Below, in pieces: positions 45,794 to 60,513 of a stretch of 64,000 nt of DNA. The stretch lies in NCBI GenBank assembly GCA_029204225.1, contig CM055099.1, positions 64,479,614-64,543,613 of the forward strand, written 5' to 3'. The notes under the pieces are model-generated. The model did not search any database. It worked only from the letters and a program-made list of their open reading frames with translations, and had not been told where the DNA came from. The position numbers and the translations under genes are program-made. Each line of letters starts with the position of its first letter. Positions within the stretch are counted from its first letter, which is position 1. Source of the DNA: Diphasiastrum complanatum (taxonomy: Eukaryota > Streptophyta > Lycopodiopsida > Lycopodiales > Lycopodiaceae).

Positions 45794-45929
45794 GCTTTCG
45801 TTTCTTTTCCTTTTCTGTGTTTATTATCCGTGGTTGCAGCTCGGGGATCGTCGTTCTTGTGCTGCCTTGATCTGATCGACTGTTGGTGTTAAGCTGGTGC
45901 AGCGGATCCACATTTTGGTGTGCTTACAG

Positions 45930-49050
<3,121 letters not shown>

Positions 49051-50938
49051 GCTTCTTAATCACACTCCAGACTTGCCTCTAAGATTGCTTTCTCCAGTAG
49101 CATATGATCACTTAGATAAGATGCATAATTAATATAGAACGTTTCAGATTCAATTGGGATGAATATCCTGTCTATTCAACGTTTGCTATCTAAGTGAAGT
49201 TGGAAAGTACACAGGTTTTACTGGAACACTGGAACAGTATGTCTTTTTCACTTGAGGTATCTCAACGTATGGTGTTGTCAGGTGAAGAAGTTCAGATACC
49301 CTCAAAAGAGATAGTCAACTAAAATTTTTTGCACCTCTTAATTATAAGCTCAATGCTCATCATGGAAAATAACAATTTTGTTATGTTACCAATGACTTGC
49401 AACACATGAAGGTGCTTTGCTGAAGTCTACTTGTGTTAAATAGATTCTATGATTGTGGTCTTATTTCTAGCTTGTTCAGGATGAAAATCTAAATATGCAG
49501 CACAGTAGGGGTCTCTGGTTTGCTTTGATCTGCTATGCAGAATATCTGCTTGTAGGCAGCATCAAGATACGATTGTCTTTTTTTCCTCTGCTCTGGAGCT
49601 GGGACTTCAGATCAGCAATAGAGTTTAGCATCAAGAAGAATACTAGTCTAGTTTAGCATTAAAAAAACTACTAGTAATTGACTTGCAAAATGTGTGAAGA
49701 TATGCTATGAATGAAGGAATTAGCATTAATGTGCAACATATGACTTGATGAACATCAAAAGTGTATTAGCGATACAAATATTGAGACACAAGAAGAAAAG
49801 AAGTTCAAGGCCCTTGCAGTTTGAGGAGCGGAGAGCCCTGTTTGAATTATAGCTAATTTCACTCTGAGTGCCAATAGATCAACCTAGATGCATAAGCACA
49901 TTGCACTCTCTAAAATGAGGAACTATATATTATGAATAGAAACACTACATGGATCATGCAAATGGTGAAATGCAATAGGAATGCCATGTGAGGGCCCTGG
50001 CATTTTTGAAGTGGAAAACCACATTCAAATTATAAACTAAGATTAATAGGAGTGCCAAAAAGATTGTTGGTTATGCAATTCTGAAATGCTCGAAGAAAAC
50101 TATGTGTAGAAAGTCTTTTATAAGTTGCGTAGGGTACTTTCCTCTTTAGTGTGGGAAACCACATTCAATTTAGAAACACTACCTTGGCTGGCACAATGAG
50201 ATCAATCTTTTGCTATTACGTTGAGACTGCACACTTTGGAAAGCAAGAAGCTTTATTTAAATTTGAGATTGTGCATTGATTGATAACAAGAATACTATGA
50301 GAAAAGTGCAAAGGAGTTGGAAGAGACCATGATCGATCTTTTGTAAATCACATGACACACATTGGACTTTGATGAGAGGGAAAGCACATTTGAATTACAA
50401 AACATTTTGATATTGAAAGGTAAAAAACTACACTTAACTTGGAAGCACTACTTTGGGTGCAACTTTCTAGAGGTACACATAAAAGTAAAAGCTACGATTA
50501 GTCATCCACTTCCAAGAAACAAAAAATATATTTCTTTCTAGGTTGATCATATACATCCTTCCAAAAGAATATTAGTCTTTTGTTGTTACGTTTGGACCAC
50601 ACTTGTTGGACAACGAGATGTGAAAATTGTTAAAATATAGCTTATTTGCTATGTGCCACATGGCATCCATTGTGGTTTACCATATGCCCCACTTTCTTGT
50701 ACATAAATGATGATTAAAAGGGTGATTGGAATTCATTTGCATGTGTATGTGGTGGCCAAGTTGAGCCTCAAACTCGAGGTCCTAAATCGTAGGCCAAATT
50801 TGAGGGAATTGGTGACAAATGCACATGGCTCGTTTAAATCCAACTAGCAAGTAGGCGGAATTCTTTGATTCGGGGTTCAAAATGTTAGAATTAGGTCAAG
50901 ACCTAATGAGAGAAAATCCAAATGATCAAGATCCGAGC
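49051..50938. other. Tubulin 3' flank and intergenic DNA
   Basis: The first few hundred bases are probably the 3' UTR. The rest is AT-rich. Variants of 'gaaaaccacattcaaatta(t/g)' recur near 50020, 50158 and 50385, suggesting an old dispersed or tandem repeat. No gene was read. Confidence 0.45.
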
Positions 50939-52959
50939 TCATCCATTATTATTTTGATGAGGATCACTTGTACTTACACTTTTTGAGTTATGTTCCTCAA
51001 AAAAATCCATCCACCAATGTCTATCAAAACTCATAAAAAGATTGGTACATTGAATGATTGATTTCAAAAAATTCAATGTTGCTGCAATTGGATCAACTAA
51101 ACAATGTTCTCTTTGAGCCTTCTCCTCTTTTAGAATGGATGTTAGATGATACAAAGGCTCAAGCTTAACCCAAATAGAAGGCACATTATGTAATAAATGA
51201 ATCCCTTCATAAGGTAACATCATGGAGTTAAAAAATTACTTTTCCCACAATAATGTGATGCCATCATCATCATTTGCAATTTTAAATTGTGCTGAAAATT
51301 GATACTATTGATTTGTGCTATGCGGCATTGTTCAAATATTTTGACGTAATCTCTAAAATCAAATGTGCATCATAATAAGAACACATTTGGTTTAAGGGTG
51401 TAGGACTCCTTGATAATAGTCCATAGCACTCGTATAGAAAAAGCCTTTTTGCATCTCAACTTTTTAAAAAGTAGCTAAACATCTGGTCGATCTGATTGTG
51501 AGTGTGACCCACTAATAAAAATCCATTTTTAATTTTCTTGAAAATTTTCAAAGCAACCTGGCATCGACACATATGATAATACTATTTGATTTTTATTTTC
51601 CTGAGAACTATTATCAAGTTGCAAGTAGAGAATCTTGGAAGACTATGACAAGTGCCATTGAATATAAGAGCCTTAACCAAATGAACTTGAATGAAATCTG
51701 CTTCATTTAACTTCTTTGGCACCCTCACAAGATGTGGCAATTGTGTTTTTCTGTAATCCATCTCATTGATGACGAGAAAACTTCAAGTACTTTTGTATGT
51801 GTTTTGCAAGCTTTTGCGTTTCCATTGTTTGATCAATTGCTCACAAGTAGTACAAATGAACATTCTTGATTTTTTAGAAATTTTCACCAGATTGAAGTCC
51901 CTTTTCCAAGCCTTCACATGATATGAATAACTCAAATGTGGAACATTCTTGGACATGAAATCTTTGTATATCTAAAAAAATGTTTGGTTTCCTAAAATTG
52001 TTTGGAAGGTTAAAATATAAAGAATTTGGAAGCCTTTTAGCATGCACATTAATGAAATGTGTTAACCACGCTTTTGTAGTTAAGGTGTTCAAAGAAACTA
52101 TTTCTCTGAACTGAATCTTGTAAACTTGGATCTTTTTGTAATTTCATGTGGATACGAGGAAGTCTTGAATTTCCAATTGCATGAACACCTTTGAAAGCTT
52201 TATGACATACTTCAGTTGTTCCAAAAAAGAAGAATAACTTTTCAAATCAAACTATAGCTGAACACATAGGATTATTTTGATAATCTTTTGTCCTTGAAAA
52301 AAAGTTTGATTTCAGACTTTTGTAAAGAAGTGGAGACATAACAAACTATGTTCCGCACTTTACGGATTTCACGTGGTTCAAGTAATTGTTTTTTTGCATT
52401 TTTTCATTGCACGACTTGCTTGCAAATGCCTTCTAAGTTTTTCACTGGCCTTGGATTTTGCTTGTAGGAAGAACTTACATACGTCGCACCTAATACTAGT
52501 AGTGAACTTGTACTAGCTACCTATTCATCTTGCATTTCTTCTTTCTCTTGTTCTTGAATTTCATTGAAAGGTTTTGAGCTTGTAGAAATCTCTTCTATGT
52601 TAGAAAATATGGATCTTCTTGATTTTACAAGCGTATATCTATTGGACATCTATGCATGCCTTAAAGTTGGTCAAAGAAGCACTCCCTTGACAGGGAACCA
52701 TAGAATAACTAGAATTACTAATTGAGTGCTTGCTTGAATTTGAGCCACTAAAAATTTCAGCCAAAGGAGAATGATACCTTAGTTGGAGAGGTACAAGAAT
52801 TAAAGATGATGATGATGCAGTACAATGTTGACCAACCTATTGAGAACCTAGAGTGATTTCATGATATGTAGTAGAAACTCTAGTCTTTGAAGAAAAACTG
52901 CTGTTAGCTTCATTGCAGTAAATTGGAGGAGGAGGAAGCAAGGATGAGGAGCTCTCCAT
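50939..52959 (-). pseudogene. DUF7869 (transposase-like) protein, decayed
   Basis: Minus-strand relic of a family whose core ends in a DDE-like domain. From an ATG at 52959 it starts MESSSSLLPPPP, is soon broken by stops, and reappears as CDVCKFFLQAKSKASEKLRRHL (about 52490-52420), a Cys-x2-Cys segment typical upstream of the domain. Then come KILYLQLDNSSQENKNQIVLSYV (about 51630-51555) and KNGFLLVGHTHNQIDQMFSYF (about 51525-51460). The 'LDN...ENKN' and 'VGHTH.DIDQ.FS' motifs define DUF7869. A last frame at 50939-51223 (HWWMDFFEEH) is probably its C-terminal part. More than ten stops show it is dead. The role of the family is not settled; similarity to transposases is inference. Confidence 0.7.
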
Positions 52960-54970
52960 ATTTGAAAATAAATAGGATGGACAAAAAATGCAAAGCTAAA
53001 ACGTGCGATGTCTTTTAGTAAAGTGCTCAGCATGAAAAGAAGAAACCGAAAATAAAAAATGATAGAAAGCTATGCCGATCATAGAAAGCTATGTGGTCAT
53101 GAAAGGCTATGCTCATCATAAGATTCAAGTCTCAGAGGTATGCATAAAAAATGTACTAAAAAGTAGTGGAACAAGCAAGCAGAGACACAATAAAAAGTAA
53201 CATTGAAATTTACATGTATTCTATGAATGCTAGTATTTAGGATTAGGACTTTTCTTTGAGGCTAGGGTTAGGACAATCCTGCAATGCCATATCCCCCCTA
53301 TCGGGCCTCGACACATCTTGTCCTTGTCCCATGTTGGTCTCACCCCGGCTTACTTTGGCTTGCCCCTTCTCCCTCGGTCTCAAAAGCAATTGGCCTGCTC
53401 TATACAAGCCTCACATCTTGACCTACCTCGTGCCCCACCGCCTTGTTCTATCTTTAGGGCCTCACCCAGGGGTAACCTTAGGCCTCAATGACTGAGATAG
53501 GCATGGGCCTCATTGAGGAAGCATAGACATCGCTGACCGGGCTACACGTTGGGCACTTAAAATCACCCAAGGCATAATTCACCTAAGCCATCATCATTTT
53601 TGCCCTACAGACATGGGAATATCGGAAGAAGAACATGAAGAAAATCCTTTCCTAGGAGATCATGGTCAGTGTCTTGTCTAGGATTGCAGATGGACAAGTG
53701 AGTTTAGTGGAGATGGGAAAGTAGTTTCAAAGATAATTTTAGGTTTTTTTTATGATTCTTTTTGTTGCTATATTATTTTTTCTGAACATTTTTTTTTTCA
53801 GGCACAAGTTATTCAAAAAAGTTGAAAAGGCCTAAACTGTCAAAATTAGAAGAAGTACCAATCTTTGTGCCCAAATAACACTAGAGATTATGAGCTTCAA
53901 TGATTTTTTATATGATTTAGAGACATAATAACTACACCTTTATTCTTTTAGAATTTTTGTCCTGTACTAGTTTATGCTGAGCATCACACCTCCCTTACAA
54001 TCATTTGTTTTTTTTTTTTCTCACTTTTCTTTATTCTAATGAATCTCCTCTATGGCAAGCATAGATGACCATTTATTCTTTGAATATTTAACTCATTTTT
54101 TTTTATTCGTTCATAATTTGAAAATTTTAATCGCTAATTGATGTCGACCATGCTGAGCCTAAGTGATTGCTAAACATTCTTAATGTTTACTCCTCACAAA
54201 CTAATGAGAATAGGAAGAGTTACCAACTTCATGAGCAGTTTAGAATCCATTTGCAAAAGGCCAAGGCAGAGAAGATATAGAAGGAGCTTCAATAGAGTGG
54301 AGGTGATTGTTGAGGATGATTCAAAAGTGACCTATATTGCCAAATTTGTTAATGACCATTACACTTTAGCAAGGTGATCAAAGGATATTACTAAGTTTAT
54401 CAAAAGAAGAGCTTACACCCTTTGCTTTACAAACATTCAATATGAGTTCAAGCTTAGAGAGTCTTTAAATGATGAGAGACCCTTCAAATACACTGAGATA
54501 AAGGACGTGGTTGTATATTTTCTAGAGGTCATTACTGTTGGAATTTTAATTCCACTTCAAACCCTATTTGATCAGTTGCCTCTGTATGCATTACCAGGTA
54601 TTCCTTTTAGGTATCCACAATAGAGTCCTAGACCTAGTTATTTACTCAAGAACCTACTGCAGATGAAGAACCTGCAAAAATACATGCAAGTTTGAGACAT
54701 GTTCACAACACTACACAAAGTCAACCGAATAAGTCAAGGAATGCCAAAGAGTCGCCACTTGAGCGAGTCGAATCCATTCGATAGTCAACAATCATTTGAT
54801 AATTGACTATCCCTCGACTCGACAATCCTTCGACAAAACTATCAACACCATCGACTCGACAATCATCGTAAGACGTTCAAACCTAACGACTAACCTTCAC
54901 TTTTCAAGGACTATCATTACTACTATCAAACAAGACTTCACACCTGCTTCACTATACAATCAACCTAAAG
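52960..54970. other. Intergenic DNA, no gene recognised
   Basis: A C/T-rich patch occurs at 53285-53480. A frame at 54183-54377, with in-frame continuation in pieces to about 54620 (YTEIKDVVVYFLEV, LPGIPFRYPQ), looks like decayed coding DNA but I do not recognise the family. 54720-54900 has short 'ctcgac/gactcgacaatc' repeats. Confidence 0.4.
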
Positions 54971-55437
54971 GCTGACGTGTAATAGAGTATTTGCATTGTG
55001 TATATATGGAGTTAGATGCATAAATACATATACAATCAGCTTAGATGTATTGATTTATCAGATCAGATGTATCGCATTAGTAATGTATTTACCGAGATGC
55101 CTAGCACTATCATCCAATTCAAACTATTCTTCTAGGCTTGTATACTGATAAGTAGATTTCCTTACATCAATCTCATATACATTCGCACAATCTAATATAC
55201 TCTATATATAGTCTATGTTTTTCAAGTCATTGTATAATTGTGTGAACAATTATTGTTGTTTCTACTTTTGATTGTGAATCGAATACTCTTTATTCTCCTT
55301 GTGTGTCTTATCGACAGAGTCAGAGTGCAGAATCACGACTGTCCTTGACACCTTCAAATTATGTAATTATGATTGTCTAAGACACCTACTGACTCATCGA
55401 TTAATCGATTGGTTCTGTTGTGACAGATGATTCTAAC
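54971..55437 (+). mobile_element. Possible copia LTR remnant
   Basis: A segment beginning TGACGTGTAATAGAGTATT and ending ...GATTCTAACA is followed by TGGTGCTC, a position and sequence reminiscent of the 'TCTAACA TGGTATCAGAGC' end of plant copia LTRs with a decayed primer site. No partner LTR was found. Confidence 0.35.
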
Positions 55438-56082
55438 ATGGTGCTCTTTTATTAGTAGTCTTCCACAAAGGATTGAGTCCGAACAAATACCACAATGGGA
55501 ATACAACACCATTGAGCTACCAAGACATGTCGTTACGAAGATGGCTAGATATTTCCAATACCTAAGAGTAATTGTGTGATGTTCTACCAACCAAACCATA
55601 CTCCTTGACCAATAAAGGTCTTTCACGTCTTTAGATACATGCCTTGCAAAGAGTGTATCTCTAGTTTAAATTTTGATTGACTTAACTCATTTCCTAGCAT
55701 TTCCCATACACATTAACGACTCAATAGACACCATAAATGTTCAACAATACTCAATATCTTGCACTCATTTCTATATATGGTTCAAAATTATTAGGGATTT
55801 ATCATGATGATCTAGATAACTCTCTAACTCAAAAGAGAGCATTTTACTCAAGGCTATAGGATTTTGCTCTAATCAAAATCCTAAAAGATAAAATTCTAGC
55901 CATAATCTTAGAAAACAATGTTTGATGGAGGTAGTGTAGGTCTAAATCTGTTTTCAGGCTCACAAACTATATTCTCATTAGATGTAGAGAAGGTTTGGAT
56001 ATCGTTGATGGATTCATAGCTTTTTTTATTCCCTCATGTCATTAATCTTATCTTTCATGGACTTGGTGGTATGCTAAATTCT

Positions 56083-56879
56083 TGTGAAAAATTGTCAAAA
56101 TCTATCTTGGTTATTTTATGATTTTATGTTTGTGAGTACATTTCACATGTGTGGAGCATGTTCCCACATGTGTAAAATAGTTAGAAATAGTTTATAATGT
56201 TGACTTTAGGGGTATCATAAAGATTGCTAGTCAAGCATCTTGGTGTCACTAGGTGATAGGGCCAATTTTGGCTTTAGAGGTCAAATGGTCAAGTACACAT
56301 GCTTTGTCATGATTAGGCCAAAATTCAATTGTGATGTAACTCAAGCTAGTTAGGTTACTTACACATGTCAAGTTTAGGTTTGATGAGTGATGCACCCTAT
56401 TTGGTGGCAAAAGTCAAAGGGTCCAATCCTAAGAGAGGAGGGATGTTGCATCACACATCCAATAGCATTAGAGAGGCTATGTTTAAGGGGTCCAATAAGA
56501 ATCAAGAATGGATCTCCATGAGTTTCTATATGTACTTTCATTCCCTTCATTAATGTATGAGAGATCTATGAGTTTATTGAGTCAATTTAAAGATTTTCCA
56601 ATTTTGCTTGTATTACCTTCTCTCTCTAGATGAGCCCAAAAGTGGTATTTTCTCTCTCTGCCCGAGGAGACGGGCTTGTTGGGACTTATTTTATTTCATG
56701 AAGTCTTCCACATGTGTAAACACCTTTTGGTATTGAATGAATGCATGTAGAATGGTCTTTTTGCCTTAGATCTTGTCATTGATCTTGGATTTCAATCAAT
56801 AGGTGATCTATAGTGCATGAGCCAAGCTTAGGAGATCATATTCACACTTTAGGCATTCCCACATGTGTGAATTTTCACA
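56083..56879 (+). mobile_element. 5' LTR of a copia element, same family as the 38-42 kb element
   Basis: It starts TGTGAAAAATTG and ends ATTTTCACA, an 8-9 base inverted terminus typical of this family. Long blocks match the reverse complement of 38128-38934 ('gtcaagcatcttggtgt', 'tttgtgagtacatttcacatgtg'). Length 797 bp against 807 bp. Divergence from the 38-kb copy is much higher than between that element's own two LTRs. Confidence 0.85.
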
Positions 56880-56891
56880 TGGTATCAGAGC
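56880..56891 (+). promoter_or_regulatory. Copia primer-binding site (initiator tRNA-Met type)
   Basis: TGGTATCAGAGC directly follows the LTR; this is the standard plant copia site complementary to the 3' end of initiator tRNA-Met. Confidence 0.92.
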
Positions 56892-57611
56892 CTACCTAAG
56901 CTTTTGATGCATCTATCATCCATAGTTTCAAAAATTTCATGAAAATCAAGATCTAGAGAGTGGTGGTTGCATCTCCCATTCTATCTCAAGGAAATTTGGA
57001 TCAAGAGGGTTCATTATCATAATGATTGAATCATTTCAGGTACTATATGGAATTTAGTGCTCATGCACGTGTGAAGTACATCCAAGTTCATTTGAAAAGT
57101 TCTCTTCCAAATTAGATCCAAATTTGGTGCTAGATAGCTTGTTTGAAACTAGTTTTGTCTAGTTTATGTAGCAATTTGTTTCAATCCATTTGGTAGAGCC
57201 AATCAAAAGTTATAAGCTTTTGAAGAGGTTTAGGTAGGGCACCTAGACCTGTGTGGACACATTTGGTTAGTTTGACCAAAAAATTCAAGAGGAGGCTTGC
57301 CAATGTCATCTATTTGAGATCTAGTCATCATTTTGAGTCATAGTCTTTCATGCAATTGGCTTGTATTTGAGTGATTTGTGTCTTGGAGTGTTTCACGTGT
57401 GCCAAAGATATTTTGACTCAAACTTTGCCTATACTCCATCAATTGATGAGAGGTTGATCTAGTTTAAGAGAGATTGGTAGAGCTAGTGAGATCCATCTCA
57501 CATCTTGTTGCAAGATCTTGCATAGGAGTTGGTAGTACACCTTTCAAGGATCCTATGGTGAGAGAGAAGCAACATTTTATTGGCTAAATCACAAGGAGTC
57601 TTCACTATTAC

Positions 57612-58061
57612 ATGGCATCTATGGATTCCTTTCTATTGAAATCTAGTGAGAGACTATCTACCTCTAAGTATTCTATTTGGAAGGCTAGAATGGAGTCTAT
57701 TTTGGTGCTCGAAGATATGATGAAGATTGTGCTAGGACTTGAGGAGGAGCCTCAAGAGTTCCAAGAGGTCCAAAAGTATAAAAAGAGAGCTAGGATGGCT
57801 CTACATATCATAAAAATAAATGTTTTAAATGAATTGTTGTGTGATATTGGCTCATGTACCACATCCAAGGAGGCTTGGGACACACTGGAATCCATCTATG
57901 GTGGAAAGGTGAAAGCATATTTCACAAAGGACAAGCCAAGAGGATGGTTCAAAGAGCAACATCAACATTTCATGAAGGACAAGTCAAAGGAGGAGAGTGA
58001 TGAAGAGTCATCACAAACATCAACAAGTTGCAAATCCAAGGCTATTTATGCGAGTAAATAA
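57612..58061 (+). pseudogene. Copia gag, N-terminal part with an internal deletion
   Basis: The open 149-aa frame resembles copia gag (DUF4219/UBN2): STSKYSIWKARMESIL, LEDMMKIVLGLEE, ALHIIKINVLNELLCDI and SKEAWDTLESIYGGK. After YGGK it jumps to a charged tail (RGWFKEQHQHF, KSKEESDEES), so the middle and C-terminal gag with the zinc knuckle are deleted. No pol follows. It lies about 720 bp after the primer site of its LTR. Confidence 0.85.
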
Positions 58062-58227
58062 GTTTAGAGGCCTAAAAGTCAAGTTAGCTATTGGAGGGTC
58101 CTTTCCCACCAAATATTTGAATTTGGAAGTAAAGGGGGGTAGGAAAAATTAGGAGCCCATTTCCTTTGTATTAAAGATTCATTCTTGAAGAGCCAATCTT
58201 GCTGATCTAAAGCATTTCGCCCAATTG

Positions 58228-58230
<3 letters not shown>

Positions 58231-58317
<87 letters not shown>
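58231..58317. repeat. Microsatellite (CT)43
   Basis: An uninterrupted CT repeat of about 87 bp. It lies between the truncated copia element and the gypsy primer site at 58511, possibly within the gypsy LTR. Confidence 0.97.
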
Positions 58318-58319
<2 letters not shown>

Positions 58320-58510
58320 GTTTCTCTCTAACCTCCATCTTTCTTGGTGTTTCTCTTGTCTCTCACACAAGTTCACTCTCCATACATCTTGCTAACAGGT
58401 TGAAGGTGAAGTCATGCTCTCATGGGAACGAACTTCCACGTGACATGTTAGAATCCTCTTCATCGCTTGATGCTTTGCAGGTGCTTAGGTAGGAAAACCC
58501 ACTACAATTT

Positions 58511-58529
58511 TGGCACCGTTGCTGGGGAC
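58511..58529 (+). promoter_or_regulatory. Gypsy-type LTR primer-binding site
   Basis: TGGCACCGTTGCTGGGGAC closely matches the minus-strand site at 21760-21741. It implies a plus-oriented gypsy LTR ending just before it (...ccactaca); the start of that LTR was not located. Confidence 0.7.
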
Positions 58530-58720
58530 TAATGCACTTTCATCTTGCTTGTTAGCATTTTCTTTCATATTTTGTGGTTAGAATGCATTTAGTCATCTTG
58601 GTTTTGGCATGCTAGGGTTAGCTTTGCATTATGGTTATGATATGTGAGAGTTATGTCCAAAAATGTTCAAAAAAATGAGTGGGGACTACATTTTCTACTT
58701 TTTAGTTTTTATGCCCTCTT

Positions 58721-59150
58721 TGATTCATTTTTTGCATGCCCTTATGTTCTCTATAATTCAATCTGAATAGGTAGGATTGTAGAGCATTGAAATAACTTTT
58801 TGGAGATATAATTTTTTTTTTTCATTTACTTAAGTATTGACTAAGTTACAGATTTTTTAAGTTGGCAACAAAATTCTGTAAACTTGTCATAAACCAAAAA
58901 TTTCCAGATATTTTTAAATATTTTTTTGCTGTTTGATTCATTTTTCGCCTGACCTTTTGTTCTCTATAATTCGATCTGAATAGGAAGAGTTGTAGAGCAT
59001 TGAAAGGGCTTTTTGGAGATATAACTTTTTTATGGATTTAGTCCAATAAAAAGCAAGTTACAAATCTTTGAAGTTGGCAACAAAATTTTGTAAACTTGTC
59101 ATAAACCAGAATTCTGTAAACTTGTCATTAACCAGAATGCATAATAGCCA
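58721..59150. repeat. Tandem repeat, period about 213 bp
   Basis: Copies start at 58721 and 58934 (gattcatttt... ttctctataattc(a/g)atctgaatagg... ttgtagagcattgaaa... ggcaacaaaattctgtaaacttgtcataaacca). A short third partial copy of the end (attctgtaaacttgtcat) follows at about 59108. It is the start of the internal region of the gypsy-type element. Confidence 0.85.
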
Positions 59151-59343
59151 AGTGAGAGAGAACCCATCAAACTAGATCAAATATGAGTCGAGTGAGCTCT
59201 AACAAAATGCTGATGTAGTGATCATCTACTATGGTAGCTTACTAAGCTCTGAAATTAGATGTGTCATGCATGATCTACTGATATGCACTCAATCAATCTC
59301 TCTTCCTCACCCTCTTTGCATCTCGTACTCCATTTGTCCACTT

Positions 59344-59348
<5 letters not shown>

Positions 59349-59400
<52 letters not shown>
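59349..59400. repeat. Microsatellite (GT)26
   Basis: An uninterrupted GT/TG repeat of 52 bp. The frame crossing it is an artefact. Confidence 0.97.
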
Positions 59401-59402
<2 letters not shown>

Positions 59403-60513
59403 ACAATTTACAAAATTTAATTAACCTACTAACAAAGATTAATGTAGCTTAAAAAGGTTAAAAAAGTACATAGTGTACCTGGGTAGTGAGAGAAAATTGC
59501 TACACATTGATTTTTTACATTCGGCACAAGAACTCTCTCTCTCTCTTTCGAAAGTGAGAAATCCTTTTTTTAAGAAATTCATTTCCTAGAGATGATATTC
59601 CCAAAGAATTCGCCAAGGTAGATTCCTCAAAAATTAGAGCAACCCAAGAATGGCCTATCCCTAAAATGTCTATGAAGTTCGATCTTTTCTTGGGTTGTCT
59701 TACAATAGAAGAATTATACTTAATTTTGCTCATATTTGCTTTGCACCATTGTATTGTATGAACTCACCGAGAAAGGGATCCAATTGATTGGAATAATGAG
59801 CAAGATGCATTTGAAAAGCTTAAAGTTGCAACAACATATTCTAGTCTCAATATTCCCAATCTTAGAGCCTATCATTCTAGAATTTGATGTAAAACATATG
59901 CTTTGATCTTTCTTTTGATTGAGAAACTAAGATTGCATTTGCAGAATATCATGAACAGGAGTTCATGGTAGCTTCCCATCAAGAGGTTGATGCCATTTTG
60001 GACATGCCTTGACATCCTACATACCCTTTGGTGGATTATGCAAAAGTAGGTTGTGTAATGGGGAAGTGAAAGGGCTGATCGGCTAAACAGCCCACCAATA
60101 CTTCTGAAAAAAAAGTTTTATATGACAAAATGACACCTGGGGAAAGGGCATTGCAATGGACCTCCCCCATCTGGAGAGGGGAGCTGGCTCTGATTATGTA
60201 CACGTTGTGGGCTCCAATTCGTATTCAAATAAAGCACACGAATGGTAGTTTGAGCAATTCTCATTCCCCCTCTGCATGACCTCTACACGTTTGTAGTATG
60301 CACACCCCAAATTCCTCCTGTTTCAGGCTTGCATGTGAGACCTGGCACCAAGTCAATGCAGAATTGTATACAGCATTAGTTTTTTCGTTTTGGGCTTGTA
60401 TATTGTTTGAAGATTCAATGTTTGGTGCATTCTTTGTGAGGGGTGTGATGGTATGAGAGCTGAGGAACCTTGGAAGCAGGCCTGCAATTGGAGCTGAAAG
60501 GGCACTGGACTCA
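59401..60513. other. 5' flank of the WAT1-related gene
   Basis: No gene was read. A GA/CT-rich stretch lies at 59533-59555. The proximal 300 bp are the likely promoter and leader of the gene starting at 60514, but no clear TATA box was assigned. Confidence 0.4.

Noticed and set aside
58179-58376. Arg-Glu repeat frame
   Set aside because: Translation of the (CT)43 microsatellite.
59218-59424. Cys-Val repeat frame
   Set aside because: Translation of the (GT)26 microsatellite.
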